Shown: piece after piece, positions 15,820-24,414 of the stretch
How the letters are laid out: the number at the start of each line of letters is the position of its first letter
Position numbering within the stretch: position 1 is the first letter of the stretch
Assembly (NCBI GenBank): GCA_018221135.1
Contig: JAAOYB010000002.1
Coordinates: forward strand, 1 to 42,041
Length of the DNA: 42,041 nt
DNA from: Candidatus Woesearchaeota archaeon
GTDB taxonomy: Archaea; Nanobdellota; Nanobdellia; Woesearchaeales; BM511
Reading direction: 5' to 3'
Notes under the pieces: model-generated
Seen by the model: the letters and a program-made list of their open reading frames with translations, nothing else
Told to the model about the DNA's origin: nothing
Databases searched by the model: none
Made by a program: the position numbers and the translations under genes

Positions 15820-16506
15820 TTAATGTAGTTGTTTTCTTATTTTTGAGACGTATCTTTGCAGTAAGTTGCTTGGACTCCTTGTTTTTTTAGAATGAGCTTT
15901 GTCTAATGCTTCGTATCTTTTCTCAACGCCTTGCGCCATCCTCATGTACTCGCTAGCTTTTTCTGGGTTGTTAGACGCCATTTGGATAAGAGATGCGTAT
16001 AGCTTTGCCTCTGCGTCGAGCTCGGTGAAAAGCCTTCCCTTACTAAACGTCGATGTGTTTTGGGTGTCTGCGTGGATGTGCTCATGACTCAATGCTAAGT
16101 ACATAGCAGCAACGCTATTAATACCTGCTTCTCTTGATAACTGCTTATAATTAGCGTCTTTTTGGTCGCTTACACCAACACGTTTTTCTACTGGGTTAAC
16201 ATACGCGGCGGCGTGTCTGAGTAACTTGTTAACCTCGATTTTCTCGAATTTATTAATGTTTGAGTATCCTAAGTCACTTGTTGCTTTTCTAAAATCATCG
16301 TAGAAATCTGAGTCGTAGTATTGGTTTAGGTCTTCTTGGAAACCTCTTCCTACTTTTGTTAATTCATCAATGGTTTTGTTACCTGTCTCCTTGGGTAGTT
16401 CTTCGCTTCTCTCTGCTTGTAAGACTACTGGTTCAAACCCATTCTTTGTTGGGATAACCCCCACACTAGCGTCCAAGTAAGAACTAATCGCTCTTTCTAA
16501 ACCCAT
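15820..16506 (-). CDS. Predicted small zincin metalloprotease
   Basis: 228 residues, cytoplasmic, with no signal or membrane segment. The key motif is ALSHEHIHADTQ (HExxH, around residues 140-145). Some 25 residues later FTELDAEAKLYASL offers the third ligand Glu in the ExxA style of gluzincins. The N-terminal 110 residues are mostly helical and not recognised. The C terminus is basic (SKIRKQLH). I cannot assign a named peptidase family. The HEHIH form and the Glu make a zinc site likely, so a protease or minigluzincin-like protein is the best reading. It is monocistronic, with a TTTTTATAA box about 30 nt before the ATG. Confidence 0.55.
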   Translation of the reverse strand: MGLERAISSYLDASVGVIPTKNGFEPVVLQAERSEELPKETGNKTIDELTKVGRGFQEDLNQYYDSDFYDDFRKATSDLGYSNINKFEKIEVNKLLRHAAAYVNPVEKRVGVSDQKDANYKQLSREAGINSVAAMYLALSHEHIHADTQNTSTFSKGRLFTELDAEAKLYASLIQMASNNPEKASEYMRMAQGVEKRYEALDKAHSKKTRSPSNLLQRYVSKIRKQLH

Positions 16507-16581
16507 AAATATTAGTTGTGAGGGAGTATTATAAAAACTTAACGCTTAAATTTATTAATAAAACCAGTATTCCTTCTCTTT

Positions 16582-16902
16582 ATGGTTAAAGAATTAGGTT
16601 GTAAGTACAAACATGACTGCGTAGTCAAAAAAGAAATGGATTTCTATGTGGGGAAGGGTTTAAAGCCAATCAGACACATAAATATTTGCGAGTACAGTCT
16701 AAGAAGCGAGTTGGACCTCGGCGAGTGCGATGTCTATGACACCGTAAATTACCTTCATTTAGGAATAGTTAAGTTAATCGCAGAGAAAGCACAAGACGCT
16801 TTAAGAGGTCTGTCAGGATTAGCGATGCAGCTAGCAGATGCGAGTAATAAAATAGCTGCAGAACAAGCAATGATAGAAAAAAAAGGTAATACTGAACAAT
16901 AA
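16582..16902 (+). CDS. Conserved-looking small Cys-containing protein
   Basis: 106 residues, unrecognised. Four cysteines in the N-terminal half (at GCKYKHDC, NICEY and GECDVY) may bind a metal. The C-terminal half is a long Ala-rich amphipathic helix (VKLIAEKAQDALRGLSGLAMQ onward) that could mediate dimerisation. The ATG at 16582 follows a CTTAAATTTATTAATAAA promoter region (16545-16562). A T-run at 16906-16913 after the stop is the likely terminator. Confidence 0.55.
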   Translation: MVKELGCKYKHDCVVKKEMDFYVGKGLKPIRHINICEYSLRSELDLGECDVYDTVNYLHLGIVKLIAEKAQDALRGLSGLAMQLADASNKIAAEQAMIEKKGNTEQ

Positions 16903-16969
16903 AACTTTTTTTTATTACTGCGGAGTTTTTCTAAAAGTTTATAAAGCATGCATTAAATATTATTTTATT

Positions 16970-17353
16970 ATGAAAACTATATCGGTTAGAAAAAAGATTT
17001 TGTTAGTAGAAGATTCGTTTGCTACGGCTAGCGCTGTGAAGATCTTGCTTGAATCAAAAGATTACTATGTTGAATACGCGCATAACGGGCAGAAGGCTTT
17101 AGAATTAATAAAAGTCGAGGATTATAATCTTATATTGCTTGATTTGATGATGCCAGAAGTAACAGGGATGGATGTCTTAAAAGTGTTAAAGGAAAATGAG
17201 AAAACAAAAAACATACCTGTTATTATAATAACTGCTAGGATGGACTTGCTAAAATGGGAAGCTATCACAAAGCAAGCAAACGAGATTATCAGAAAACCAT
17301 TTGATAACGCCGCGTTACTAGCAAGCATAGAAAAATACTTAAACAACACATAA
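16970..17353 (+). CDS. CheY-like response regulator receiver
   Basis: 127 residues, a lone receiver domain. The acidic pocket is in ILLVEDS, the phospho-acceptor Asp in LILLDLMMPEVTG (near residue 60), the Thr in IIITARMD and the Lys in IIRKPFD. No output domain follows, so it signals by protein contact. The ATG follows an AGTTTATAAAG box (16936-16946). The histidine kinase begins 27 nt after the stop, so they form a two-component pair. The target of the pair is not visible here. Confidence 0.92.
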   Translation: MKTISVRKKILLVEDSFATASAVKILLESKDYYVEYAHNGQKALELIKVEDYNLILLDLMMPEVTGMDVLKVLKENEKTKNIPVIIITARMDLLKWEAITKQANEIIRKPFDNAALLASIEKYLNNT

Positions 17354-17380
17354 AAAAAAAATTCATTGTTTTAAAAAAAA

Positions 17381-18868
17381 ATGAGGTTGTCAAAAAAACT
17401 TAATTTATTAGTTATTATACCAATTATTATATACTCTTTAATCATCGGTGTTATGTCTTACACTCTTTCTTATAACATATTACTTGAAGAAAAAAAAATC
17501 GAAGCTAGAACTGTTATGGACTTCTACATTGATGAAGTAACTCCTTATCTTATACAAGAAGATTGGGAGCGAGTTGAGTTTATCACTAATAACTTAATAA
17601 GCAACACAAGGGTGCTTGAATCATCTTTAGTAAACTCTGAAGGTGAAAAAATCTTTGAATACCTGAAAGAAGGATATGTTGACGATCACGCTTTTTGTGA
17701 TGAGGCAAAAGATAAAGCATTAATCACTAAAACGCATTGCGTAGGGGTAAGCAGAGATAAAATATTAGTCTTTGTTGAACCATTAAAAGTAAACAACAAA
17801 GATAATTATTTGATAATTGAATACTCAATAAGTGATATGTATGTTCTTCTAACAGAGATCATGACATATTTCTGTATAGTTACACTAATATTAGCGGTTA
17901 CTCTTTTCGTCTTTGGAAATAGGACTGCAAAGAAAATCTCAACGCCGATAAATAAGATTAAGGACTTCGCACATAACATAAGTTCAGGTGGCTTTGATGC
18001 CAAGCCTATCCCTATAGGAAGAAAAGAGATTTTTGAGATAAGAGAGCTCGCATTGGAGCTTGAGATTATGAGAGAAGAACTCATAAAAACAACAAGTGAT
18101 TTAAAAGACGAACTAAAAGCTGAGAAGTCTGCTAAAAACGAATTAGAAAAAGCGTATAATAAACTAAAAGAATTAGACACATTAAAAGATGAGTTCTTAG
18201 CAAACATAAGCCACGAGCTCAAAACCCCTCTAACAAATATTAAGTCATTCAACCAATTAATAAAGGATGAAGTACTAGGTCCTATCGGCAAAAAGCAAAA
18301 AGACGCTCTTGTGATGACTTTGCATAGCATTGACGAATTAACAGAGTTAATCAACAGCATCTTGAGCGTTACTAGTTACGAAAAACAAAAAGTTCATTTC
18401 GACCTAAGAAAAGAAGACCTAAACTTATTGCTAAAAAAAGCAGTGAAGAAATACTCTCACCAAATAGAAAAAATAGGGGGGAAGTTGAAACTAGACATCA
18501 AATTAGATGACAAAAAAATATTATTAGATAAATCTAAGATTTCAGAAGTATTACAAAACCTAATTAGTAACTCCATAAAATACAAAGACAGGAAAAAAAA
18601 GTTAGTATTAGAAATAAGTGCTAAGAGCACGCTAAAAAACGCTTTGATAACAATTAAGGATAATGGCATCGGCATACACGCAAAGAATCATTTTAAGATA
18701 TTCGAAAAATTCTTCCAAGTAGACGAATCATATTCACGAACAGTGCAAGGGTTAGGTATAGGGTTATTCTTAGTTAAGAAAATAATAGAAGAACATAAAG
18801 GAGAGATAAGTGTTAGTTCAAAACTTGGGGTAGGAACGATTTTTACGATAATCTTGCCTTACAAATAG
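17381..18868 (+). CDS. Membrane sensor histidine kinase
   Basis: 495 residues. Helix 1 is at about 9-30, an extracytoplasmic sensor domain of about 130 residues has two Cys (HAFCDEAKD...KTHCVG), helix 2 is at about 160-182, a HAMP linker is at about 185-240, then a coiled coil leads to the HisKA helix. The phospho-accepting His is in FLANISHELKTPLTNIKSF (near residue 278). The ATP-binding domain shows the N box SNSIKYK, G1 KDNGIGI and G2 GLGIGLFLVKKI. The paired sensor Cys might form a redox-sensitive disulfide, which is inference. It is co-transcribed with the receiver gene upstream. Confidence 0.93.
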   Translation: MRLSKKLNLLVIIPIIIYSLIIGVMSYTLSYNILLEEKKIEARTVMDFYIDEVTPYLIQEDWERVEFITNNLISNTRVLESSLVNSEGEKIFEYLKEGYVDDHAFCDEAKDKALITKTHCVGVSRDKILVFVEPLKVNNKDNYLIIEYSISDMYVLLTEIMTYFCIVTLILAVTLFVFGNRTAKKISTPINKIKDFAHNISSGGFDAKPIPIGRKEIFEIRELALELEIMREELIKTTSDLKDELKAEKSAKNELEKAYNKLKELDTLKDEFLANISHELKTPLTNIKSFNQLIKDEVLGPIGKKQKDALVMTLHSIDELTELINSILSVTSYEKQKVHFDLRKEDLNLLLKKAVKKYSHQIEKIGGKLKLDIKLDDKKILLDKSKISEVLQNLISNSIKYKDRKKKLVLEISAKSTLKNALITIKDNGIGIHAKNHFKIFEKFFQVDESYSRTVQGLGIGLFLVKKIIEEHKGEISVSSKLGVGTIFTIILPYK

Positions 18869-18869
18869 T

Positions 18870-20048
18870 TTATTTCATGTCGAAGATTAAGCCTGACCAA
18901 CAAAAATCTTTAGGACCTATGCCTATTCCTTCTTTTGAGTTGTAGTACTCACAAAAACCGTTTCTTTCTACTAAGCTAAAACTTATTTGTCTTAGTAAGT
19001 TTCTTGTTTTGTCTAGTTTGTAATCAGTTAGTCCTTTGTATACGAACCAGTTGATGTTCATCCAAGTACTCCCCCTCCAATACCTTCCCGCTTCGAAGTT
19101 GGGATTATTTGTTGATATAGTTGGGATTGGGTAATCCGACCAGAAAAAATCTTTTCGAAGCAAGTAGTCGTTGACTAATTTCTTTGCTTGCTTCTTTGTT
19201 AGGAGCCCTGCGAATAATGGGAGGAACACGCTGCTGTTCAAATAATCCTTGATCTCTTTGTTTCCGTTGTATTTTGAGATGAATAATTCTTTGTTCTCAT
19301 CGTATAACTGTTTCTTAATAGCTTTTGAAACCTTATTAACCATGTCATTGTAATACTTTTTTTGTTTGCCCACAACCCCAGATAGTTTCTTCATGCTTTT
19401 TAGGTTTCTTAAGTAGACGCAGTTGAATAACACGCATTTTACGTTGAAGACGTTTTTTTCTATGAATCTTTTGCTACGAAAACCGGTTAGTTCAAATTCT
19501 TTTACGAGTCTTATTTTGTGGTTTCTTAGTTCTTCTTTAGTAGGATTATTTAGTCCTAGGACGTTGTCCCACGCCACGAAGTCGTCTTCTCCTGACTCCC
19601 AAGGATGAATAATGCTTAATACGTAATCATCTGAGCGTTCTTTGTGCAGCCACTTGTAGTATTTGTCTAGTTTCTCAAAGACGTCTATTACGAAACCTTT
19701 ATCTTTTGTTTCTTCGTAGATTCTTTCTGCTGCGTACGCAATCATTGGTGGCTGCGTGATTGAAGACGTGTTCTTGTTTGTTCCCCAATCAATGTTGTGC
19801 TTTTTTGATTCCTGCCAGTAAGTCATGTGAGGGACCATGCCGCTCACCCACTGGTTTTCTAGTAATGAGCGTATTTCGTCTTTGGCTTTTTCAAACATTT
19901 CAAAAGAAGAATAAATGATTGAGTGAAAACAACTATCCCAAAGCCACTGATGAGGATAAACCTTGGAACTAGGCACAGTGTATCTGAAACCGTCGACCTC
20001 TCTTTGATTCGACATCAAAATCTTGAGATAATCATCTCTTAATGCCAT
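18870..20048 (-). CDS. MGH1/GH63-like (alpha/alpha)6 glycoside hydrolase
   Basis: 392 residues, cytoplasmic. The catalytic Asp segment is VYPHQWLWDSCFHSIIY near residue 37. SITQPPMIAYAAERIYEE lies near 95-112, and HPWESGEDD, typical of mannosylglycerate-hydrolase-like enzymes, near 148-156. Near the C terminus NGFCEYYNSKEG holds the probable catalytic Glu, with GPKDFCWSGLI after it. It likely cleaves an alpha-linked glucoside or mannoside (compatible solute or glycogen breakdown product). The substrate is not certain. The ATG at 20048 follows a TTTATAAT box on the minus strand. Its stop nearly abuts the convergent histidine kinase gene. Another (alpha/alpha)6 glycosidase lies at 26784. Confidence 0.82.
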   Translation of the reverse strand: MALRDDYLKILMSNQREVDGFRYTVPSSKVYPHQWLWDSCFHSIIYSSFEMFEKAKDEIRSLLENQWVSGMVPHMTYWQESKKHNIDWGTNKNTSSITQPPMIAYAAERIYEETKDKGFVIDVFEKLDKYYKWLHKERSDDYVLSIIHPWESGEDDFVAWDNVLGLNNPTKEELRNHKIRLVKEFELTGFRSKRFIEKNVFNVKCVLFNCVYLRNLKSMKKLSGVVGKQKKYYNDMVNKVSKAIKKQLYDENKELFISKYNGNKEIKDYLNSSVFLPLFAGLLTKKQAKKLVNDYLLRKDFFWSDYPIPTISTNNPNFEAGRYWRGSTWMNINWFVYKGLTDYKLDKTRNLLRQISFSLVERNGFCEYYNSKEGIGIGPKDFCWSGLIFDMK

Positions 20049-20093
20049 ACCTAAAAAAAATTGAGGAAACCAAATTATAAACTTTGTGATTCT

Positions 20094-20756
20094 TTAATAG
20101 ATTTCTAAGTCTGATTGTTCTTCTAACTGATTTTTTTGCAATGAATACACAGATGAACTCGAAGAGTAATGCTTGGTTTTTGGTGGTTCTTGTTTTCTTA
20201 CTATGAAATAATTGATTAAATCAGATAAGTCTTTTCCTTCTAATCTAAGCATTCTCTCAATTATTAAGTGGTCTATGTACCTGTTTTTTATTACTCCTCG
20301 AAAGTATTTTAAGTCCGTGCTTTTAGGTTTATGATCTTTTTGGTCTAAGTAGTCGATGTGCGCGTCTATTACGTCTTGGGTGGTTATTAAGTCTTTGTAA
20401 TAGTATTCTATCCCAAATAATCCTGGTTTGTAATTTAGGACTCTCTCAACATGTTCTTCTGGGAAAAGACTCCACTCAGAAGCAGGTCTTGGCCTGATAC
20501 CAACTAATGACATATCACCTATTAAGACGTTGTATAGTTGAGGGATTTCGTCAAGATGCCAGGGTCTTAATATTTTCCCTAGGTTTGTGACTCTGGAGTC
20601 GTTTTCAGGCGTGTTATACCATTTTCTTCCGTTTTGCTCGGTGAAGTTGTAGAATTCTTTGTCTGCTTCGCGAGTCATAGTCCTAAACTTAAGCTGGGTG
20701 AAAGGCACGCCGCCTTTACCTATTCTCTCTGCGCTATAAAAGATTACTCCTTCCAT
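20094..20756 (-). CDS. Polyprenyl-phosphate sugar-1-phosphate transferase-like, no membrane helix
   Basis: About 220 residues from the ATG at 20756. The bacterial sugar-transferase core is clear: GVIFYSAERIGKGGVPFTQLKFRTM, TRVTNLGKILR-like (SRVTNLGKILRPWHLDEIPQ) and GDMSLVGIRPRP, with the Asp-Glu catalytic pair in HLDEIPQ. These enzymes start glycan synthesis on a lipid carrier. The usual N-terminal re-entrant membrane helix is missing. The frame upstream, from a TTG at 20783, gives only a few residues, and a TATA box (20784-20791) supports the ATG. The C-terminal 110 residues are longer than in the core enzyme and end in a Gln/Ser-rich tail. It could be a soluble relative. Confidence 0.78.
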   Translation of the reverse strand: MEGVIFYSAERIGKGGVPFTQLKFRTMTREADKEFYNFTEQNGRKWYNTPENDSRVTNLGKILRPWHLDEIPQLYNVLIGDMSLVGIRPRPASEWSLFPEEHVERVLNYKPGLFGIEYYYKDLITTQDVIDAHIDYLDQKDHKPKSTDLKYFRGVIKNRYIDHLIIERMLRLEGKDLSDLINYFIVRKQEPPKTKHYSSSSSVYSLQKNQLEEQSDLEIY

Positions 20757-20855
20757 TGGAAGAAGAGAGTTATACAACCACAATATTTAAGATTTCTTAT
20801 TTCGTAGTGATTACAACCATATAGTTTTATATATAAAAAAAGAACTTCTGCGCCA

Positions 20856-21932
20856 ATGAACCAACCTTTTGATACATTAGTAGACGCTGAGTACGCAGGA
20901 TTAGAAAAAGACTCCGTTGTTAGAAGAATAGCGCCTATAATCATAGAAGAAGACCTAAGCAGAGTAATACTAGTAGATGAGAAGCATAACAGGATACACG
21001 TAGCAAACCTTAGTGAAAACGTTCGTTTATCAAGCCAGAATAGCGAGGTGCAAGACTTCTGGGGGATGAAAGGTTTTGATACCAAGCACATCCTAAGCAC
21101 CGAATACTATGATGGCCTGATTCACTCAGTGATTTTTGCAAAACCTGTTGCTAAAAGGGAAGGTCTTGTCAAAGATAAAGACATGTTTTACTCGCATACT
21201 TGCGAGCTTGATGGAAGTAAATCAAAAAGCTACATGATTGGCTTAACAACAAAATCCTTAACAGAAGGATTAATCACGCCTGTGATAGGCTTAGCAAAAG
21301 TGAATGGGGATTTGTGGGGGACTACAGTGTTTTCTAGACCCGCTGATGGCTTAGCAAGGACTTATCCAGTAATTACTAAGTACAATCCAGAAAACAAAGA
21401 TTTTGGTTTGTTAAGTGGCGATATTAGTAGTCACATAGAAAAGTTGGACTTAGCCGATGAGAACACTGCTTTAGAATTACGCCTAACTAATGTTGGGAAT
21501 AATGTTGGTGCTTTTCTAAAAACCAGGCCAACCAGAGAAGACGCGTCGTATAAAGAAGCTGAGTACTTATTAATATTTAAAGATGACTTAGAATGCTGCA
21601 AGTACATAAATTTAGAAGCATTAACTGATTATGATATAAAAAACAATTTTGGTACGAGGCTCTACGCTGTTAGAGATGGAGAACTCGCGGTTTTCAGATT
21701 TGATAATGGGATCTTTGAAGGAGAAAAAGGTTTAGATGCTGATTACGTAAAAGATAATATGAGTACAAAAAGAGTTTTTAACGATCAAATCGTTAATTCT
21801 GGAATGCCAACTGTTTCAGAGAACCACATAATAATCCCTATAAATGACAAAGACAAAGGCCCCAAATTGGGAATCTATAACAAAACAAAGATTAATAATT
21901 CATCTGTGTTTGTTTTGAAGGCTAATTCCTAA
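20856..21932 (+). CDS. Unrecognised 358-residue cytoplasmic protein
   Basis: No signal peptide or membrane helix. The sequence is rich in short hydrophobic strands separated by turns (VILVDEKHNRIHVANL, GLIHSVIFAKP, LWGTTVFSRP, YLLIFKDD, GELAVFRFDNGIF). That suggests an all-beta fold, possibly a propeller, though I cannot align repeats with confidence. It shows no catalytic motif I recognise. A TATA box (TTTTATATATAAA, 20825-20837) gives a leaderless transcript at 20856. It is divergent from the sugar transferase and 36 nt before a polytopic membrane protein on the same strand. Confidence 0.6.
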   Translation: MNQPFDTLVDAEYAGLEKDSVVRRIAPIIIEEDLSRVILVDEKHNRIHVANLSENVRLSSQNSEVQDFWGMKGFDTKHILSTEYYDGLIHSVIFAKPVAKREGLVKDKDMFYSHTCELDGSKSKSYMIGLTTKSLTEGLITPVIGLAKVNGDLWGTTVFSRPADGLARTYPVITKYNPENKDFGLLSGDISSHIEKLDLADENTALELRLTNVGNNVGAFLKTRPTREDASYKEAEYLLIFKDDLECCKYINLEALTDYDIKNNFGTRLYAVRDGELAVFRFDNGIFEGEKGLDADYVKDNMSTKRVFNDQIVNSGMPTVSENHIIIPINDKDKGPKLGIYNKTKINNSSVFVLKANS

Positions 21933-21968
21933 AAATATATATACTTCTCTTATTAATAAGTAATATTG

Positions 21969-22949
21969 ATGGAGGTATCTAAGTCAAAAAAACTTTTTTT
22001 TTGGGTTATATTAGGTAGTCTTTCTGTTTTATTCGCTGAAGTCATCGCGGGCAGCTCAGCGTATCCTTTCTTTACAGCGTGGGGCTTGCTCGTAGTCTTC
22101 CCGTTGTACGCGTTGCACACAGTATTCTTTTTTTACATAATCTACACATATGGCAAACCAACGCTTCCAGTATTGTATACGGCGGGGATGCTTTTTGGGA
22201 TGTACGAGGCGTACATGACAAAAGTGGTTTGGACGTCGTACATCGACACCGGCCCCATACTTAGTCTTGGTGGCATCGCAGTTTTCGAAACACTATTATT
22301 AGTGCTTGTTTGGCACTCAATACTCGCATTCATGGTTCCTCTGTTTATAGCGGAAACTCACTTAACAAAGTCAAAAAACATAATTTCTTTACTCCCAGAA
22401 AAAATTAGGAAACACGGGAAAACATTGTTTATAGTCTTATTAGTGTTTGGGGGGTTGTTTACAAGTCTTAACTCACCAAACCTTGTTCATTCGTTGACTT
22501 CGACTTTGTTTTCAGGTGGAGTGGTGTTGTTATTGATGTTTTCTTGGAAGAAAAAAGGTTATGATAAGTATTCTATTGAGGATTTGCTTCCTTCAAAAAA
22601 AGCTTTCAAAACAATAACTTCGCTACTCATAGCGTTGTATTTAGTGTTATTGTTTATTATTAAGTTTGATTCGATACCTGGGTTCTTACCTCAACTAATC
22701 GTTTGGGTTGTTTACGCTTTACTCATCTGGTTGCTAGTTAAGAATTTAGCTAAGTCAAGAAAAGCAAAAATCTCAACAGTTTCATATAAAGAGATTACTA
22801 CAAAGAACTCTTTGTTGTATCTGGGCTTGTTTGTTCTCTCAGCGCTGATTGGAGAAATCTTAAAAATTGAGATAATCATGATATTAGCATCGTTTCTACT
22901 AATAGCGTTTCCAGGCATACCATTACTGGCGCATTCGATAAGAAACTAA
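21969..22949 (+). CDS. Polytopic membrane protein of unknown function
   Basis: About 326 residues with nine or ten predicted helices and short loops. There is a basic cytoplasmic loop near residues 130-150 (TKSKNIISLLPEKIRKHGK) and another near 195-215. Charged residues inside the membrane (the Glu in YEAYMTK and in AVFETLLL, the His in LVWHSIL) suggest a transport or enzymatic role. I do not recognise the family. The start is the ATG at 21969, not the TTG just before it. The AAATATATATAC box (about 21933-21944) lies 30 nt upstream. Confidence 0.65.
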   Translation: MEVSKSKKLFFWVILGSLSVLFAEVIAGSSAYPFFTAWGLLVVFPLYALHTVFFFYIIYTYGKPTLPVLYTAGMLFGMYEAYMTKVVWTSYIDTGPILSLGGIAVFETLLLVLVWHSILAFMVPLFIAETHLTKSKNIISLLPEKIRKHGKTLFIVLLVFGGLFTSLNSPNLVHSLTSTLFSGGVVLLLMFSWKKKGYDKYSIEDLLPSKKAFKTITSLLIALYLVLLFIIKFDSIPGFLPQLIVWVVYALLIWLLVKNLAKSRKAKISTVSYKEITTKNSLLYLGLFVLSALIGEILKIEIIMILASFLLIAFPGIPLLAHSIRN

Positions 22950-23023
22950 TTCTTATTTTAGAATCACTTTGGAGTGGTTAAGATTTCGAAAGTTTTTAAT
23001 ATAATCTTAAAAAAGTAGTTTAG

Positions 23024-23650
23024 ATGGTAAGAGACAATATAAGGTTAGGATACATGGCCTCAGGAGGAGGCTCAAGCGTAGAAGCACTAGCAACAAAAAT
23101 AGCATCAGGGCAATTACATGGTTATGAATCAAGCGTTATTCTTTGTAATAATTCACCTGGCAAAGCAGGGATATGGGAGAGAGGAGAAAAACTGGGCATT
23201 CCAGTAGTTCACACACCTAGTTCGGATCATCAACTAGAAACCTTGTTAGAATACAATCCTGATTTGGTTTTAGGACTTGGATGGGTTAAGTTAGTGAAAT
23301 CAGATTTATTAAACGCTTTTGAAGACCGAGTCCTAAACATTCACCCAACGCTTCTTCCTAAATATGGTGGGGATGGCATGTATGGTCTTAGAACGCACAT
23401 GGCAGTTCTTAATTCAGGCGATACACACACAGGGGCAACGGTTCACTTAATGAACTCTGTCTATGATGACGGCAAGATTCTTAGACAAGTAACAATCCCT
23501 GTGCCTGATCACTTAATAGGTAATCCTTCTGAGAAGAACGCTCAAGAGTTGCAGCAACGAGTGCTAAAAGAAGAATACGCTTTGATTCCCGTAGTCTTAG
23601 AAAGAATAAGAGATGGGGATCTAGAAACAGGGTTGGAACTAATTAATTAG
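23024..23650 (+). CDS. PurN-like formyltransferase
   Basis: 208 residues of the formyl-transferase N-terminal fold. ASGGGSSVEAL matches the phosphate loop of glycinamide ribonucleotide formyltransferase, NIHPTLLPKYGGDGMYG carries the catalytic Asn and His, and GATVHLMNSVYDDGKIL the Asp. It would transfer a formyl group from 10-formyl-tetrahydrofolate in purine synthesis, as a PurN relative, but substrate specificity is not certain. The context (a methyltransferase 10 nt downstream) does not look like a purine operon. A TTTTTAATATAATC promoter region lies at 22993-23006. Confidence 0.83.
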   Translation: MVRDNIRLGYMASGGGSSVEALATKIASGQLHGYESSVILCNNSPGKAGIWERGEKLGIPVVHTPSSDHQLETLLEYNPDLVLGLGWVKLVKSDLLNAFEDRVLNIHPTLLPKYGGDGMYGLRTHMAVLNSGDTHTGATVHLMNSVYDDGKILRQVTIPVPDHLIGNPSEKNAQELQQRVLKEEYALIPVVLERIRDGDLETGLELIN

Positions 23651-23660
23651 TTTATAGATT

Positions 23661-24236
23661 ATGAAATTAAACGTAGGCGCAGGTAATAGGTTAAGAGAAG
23701 ATTATCTGAATTGTGATATTAGAAAAACTGATGGGTTAAACCTAGTCTGTGACACACGCAGCTTACCTTTCCAATCTGGAAGTATCGACGAGGTTTTTAG
23801 CAGGCACACAATTGAACACTTCTCTTTAAAAGAAGCTTTAGAAGCGATGAGTGAGTGGAACCGCGTCCTAAAAAAAGGAGGAGAACTATACATAATCTGT
23901 CCTAACTTATTATTTCACTTAGAACAAACCCTTCATGGAAGCCATGAAAGCATGTATTCCAAAAAAAGAGGCGAGAATGAGAGGTATTGGGGTTTTGGCA
24001 GCTTGTTTGGTTGGCAACAAGGAGAAAACGACACCCATAAGTTCGGATGGTATTACGAGTTGCTAAGAGACGCGTTAGAAGACTCAGGGTTTAGCGAAGT
24101 CCAAAACATGACAGGCAATGCTAAAAGCATAGAAAAAGAGGAACACCACCTAGAAGTAAAAGCCAAAAAAACTAAAGAAGCACCAAACTTTGAAAAAACC
24201 AGGCTCTACACCTTATTTGACTACGTAAAACATTAA
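23661..24236 (+). CDS. SAM-dependent methyltransferase
   Basis: 191 residues, class I. Motif I is the short form MKLNVGAGNRLREDYLNCDI at the very N terminus. Motif II-like acidic positions follow in LVCDTRSLPFQSGSIDEVFSRHTIEHF and motif IV/V in WNRVLKKGGELYIICPN. This pattern, without an extra N-terminal domain, is common among methyltransferases beside glycan and surface-polymer genes. The acceptor is unknown. It shares an operon with the PurN-like gene and is probably translated by coupling. Confidence 0.82.
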   Translation: MKLNVGAGNRLREDYLNCDIRKTDGLNLVCDTRSLPFQSGSIDEVFSRHTIEHFSLKEALEAMSEWNRVLKKGGELYIICPNLLFHLEQTLHGSHESMYSKKRGENERYWGFGSLFGWQQGENDTHKFGWYYELLRDALEDSGFSEVQNMTGNAKSIEKEEHHLEVKAKKTKEAPNFEKTRLYTLFDYVKH

Positions 24237-24270
24237 CATCTATGAATTAAAAAGATTCAAAAACCATACA

Positions 24271-24414
24271 TTTATAAAGGGTTGCGGAGTTCTTTAGTAT
24301 TATTAGAGAATATGTGTGAGAGAGCACTGGTAAAAAAAATAACAATTTATACTTTTCGCTTTTTCTAAAAAAATCATATTTTGTAAAAAAAATATTACGT
24401 AGAGGTAATTAATT
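24271..24414 (+). promoter_or_regulatory. Promoter and long leader of the DEAD-box gene
   Basis: A strong TATA box (TTTATAAA, 24271-24278) predicts a start near 24305, about 110 nt before the ATG. A second, weaker box (AATTTATAC near 24344) would give a leader of about 40 nt. The leader ends with a Shine-Dalgarno run (AGAGGTAAT from 24401). It contains an 18-codon reading frame, 24312-24368, beginning MCERAL. Most other genes here have no leader at all. Confidence 0.5.

Noticed and set aside
20744-21100. Minus-strand open frame upstream of the sugar transferase, a possible missing membrane part
   Set aside because: It is antisense to the gene at 20856, has no helix of the right type and is in another frame.
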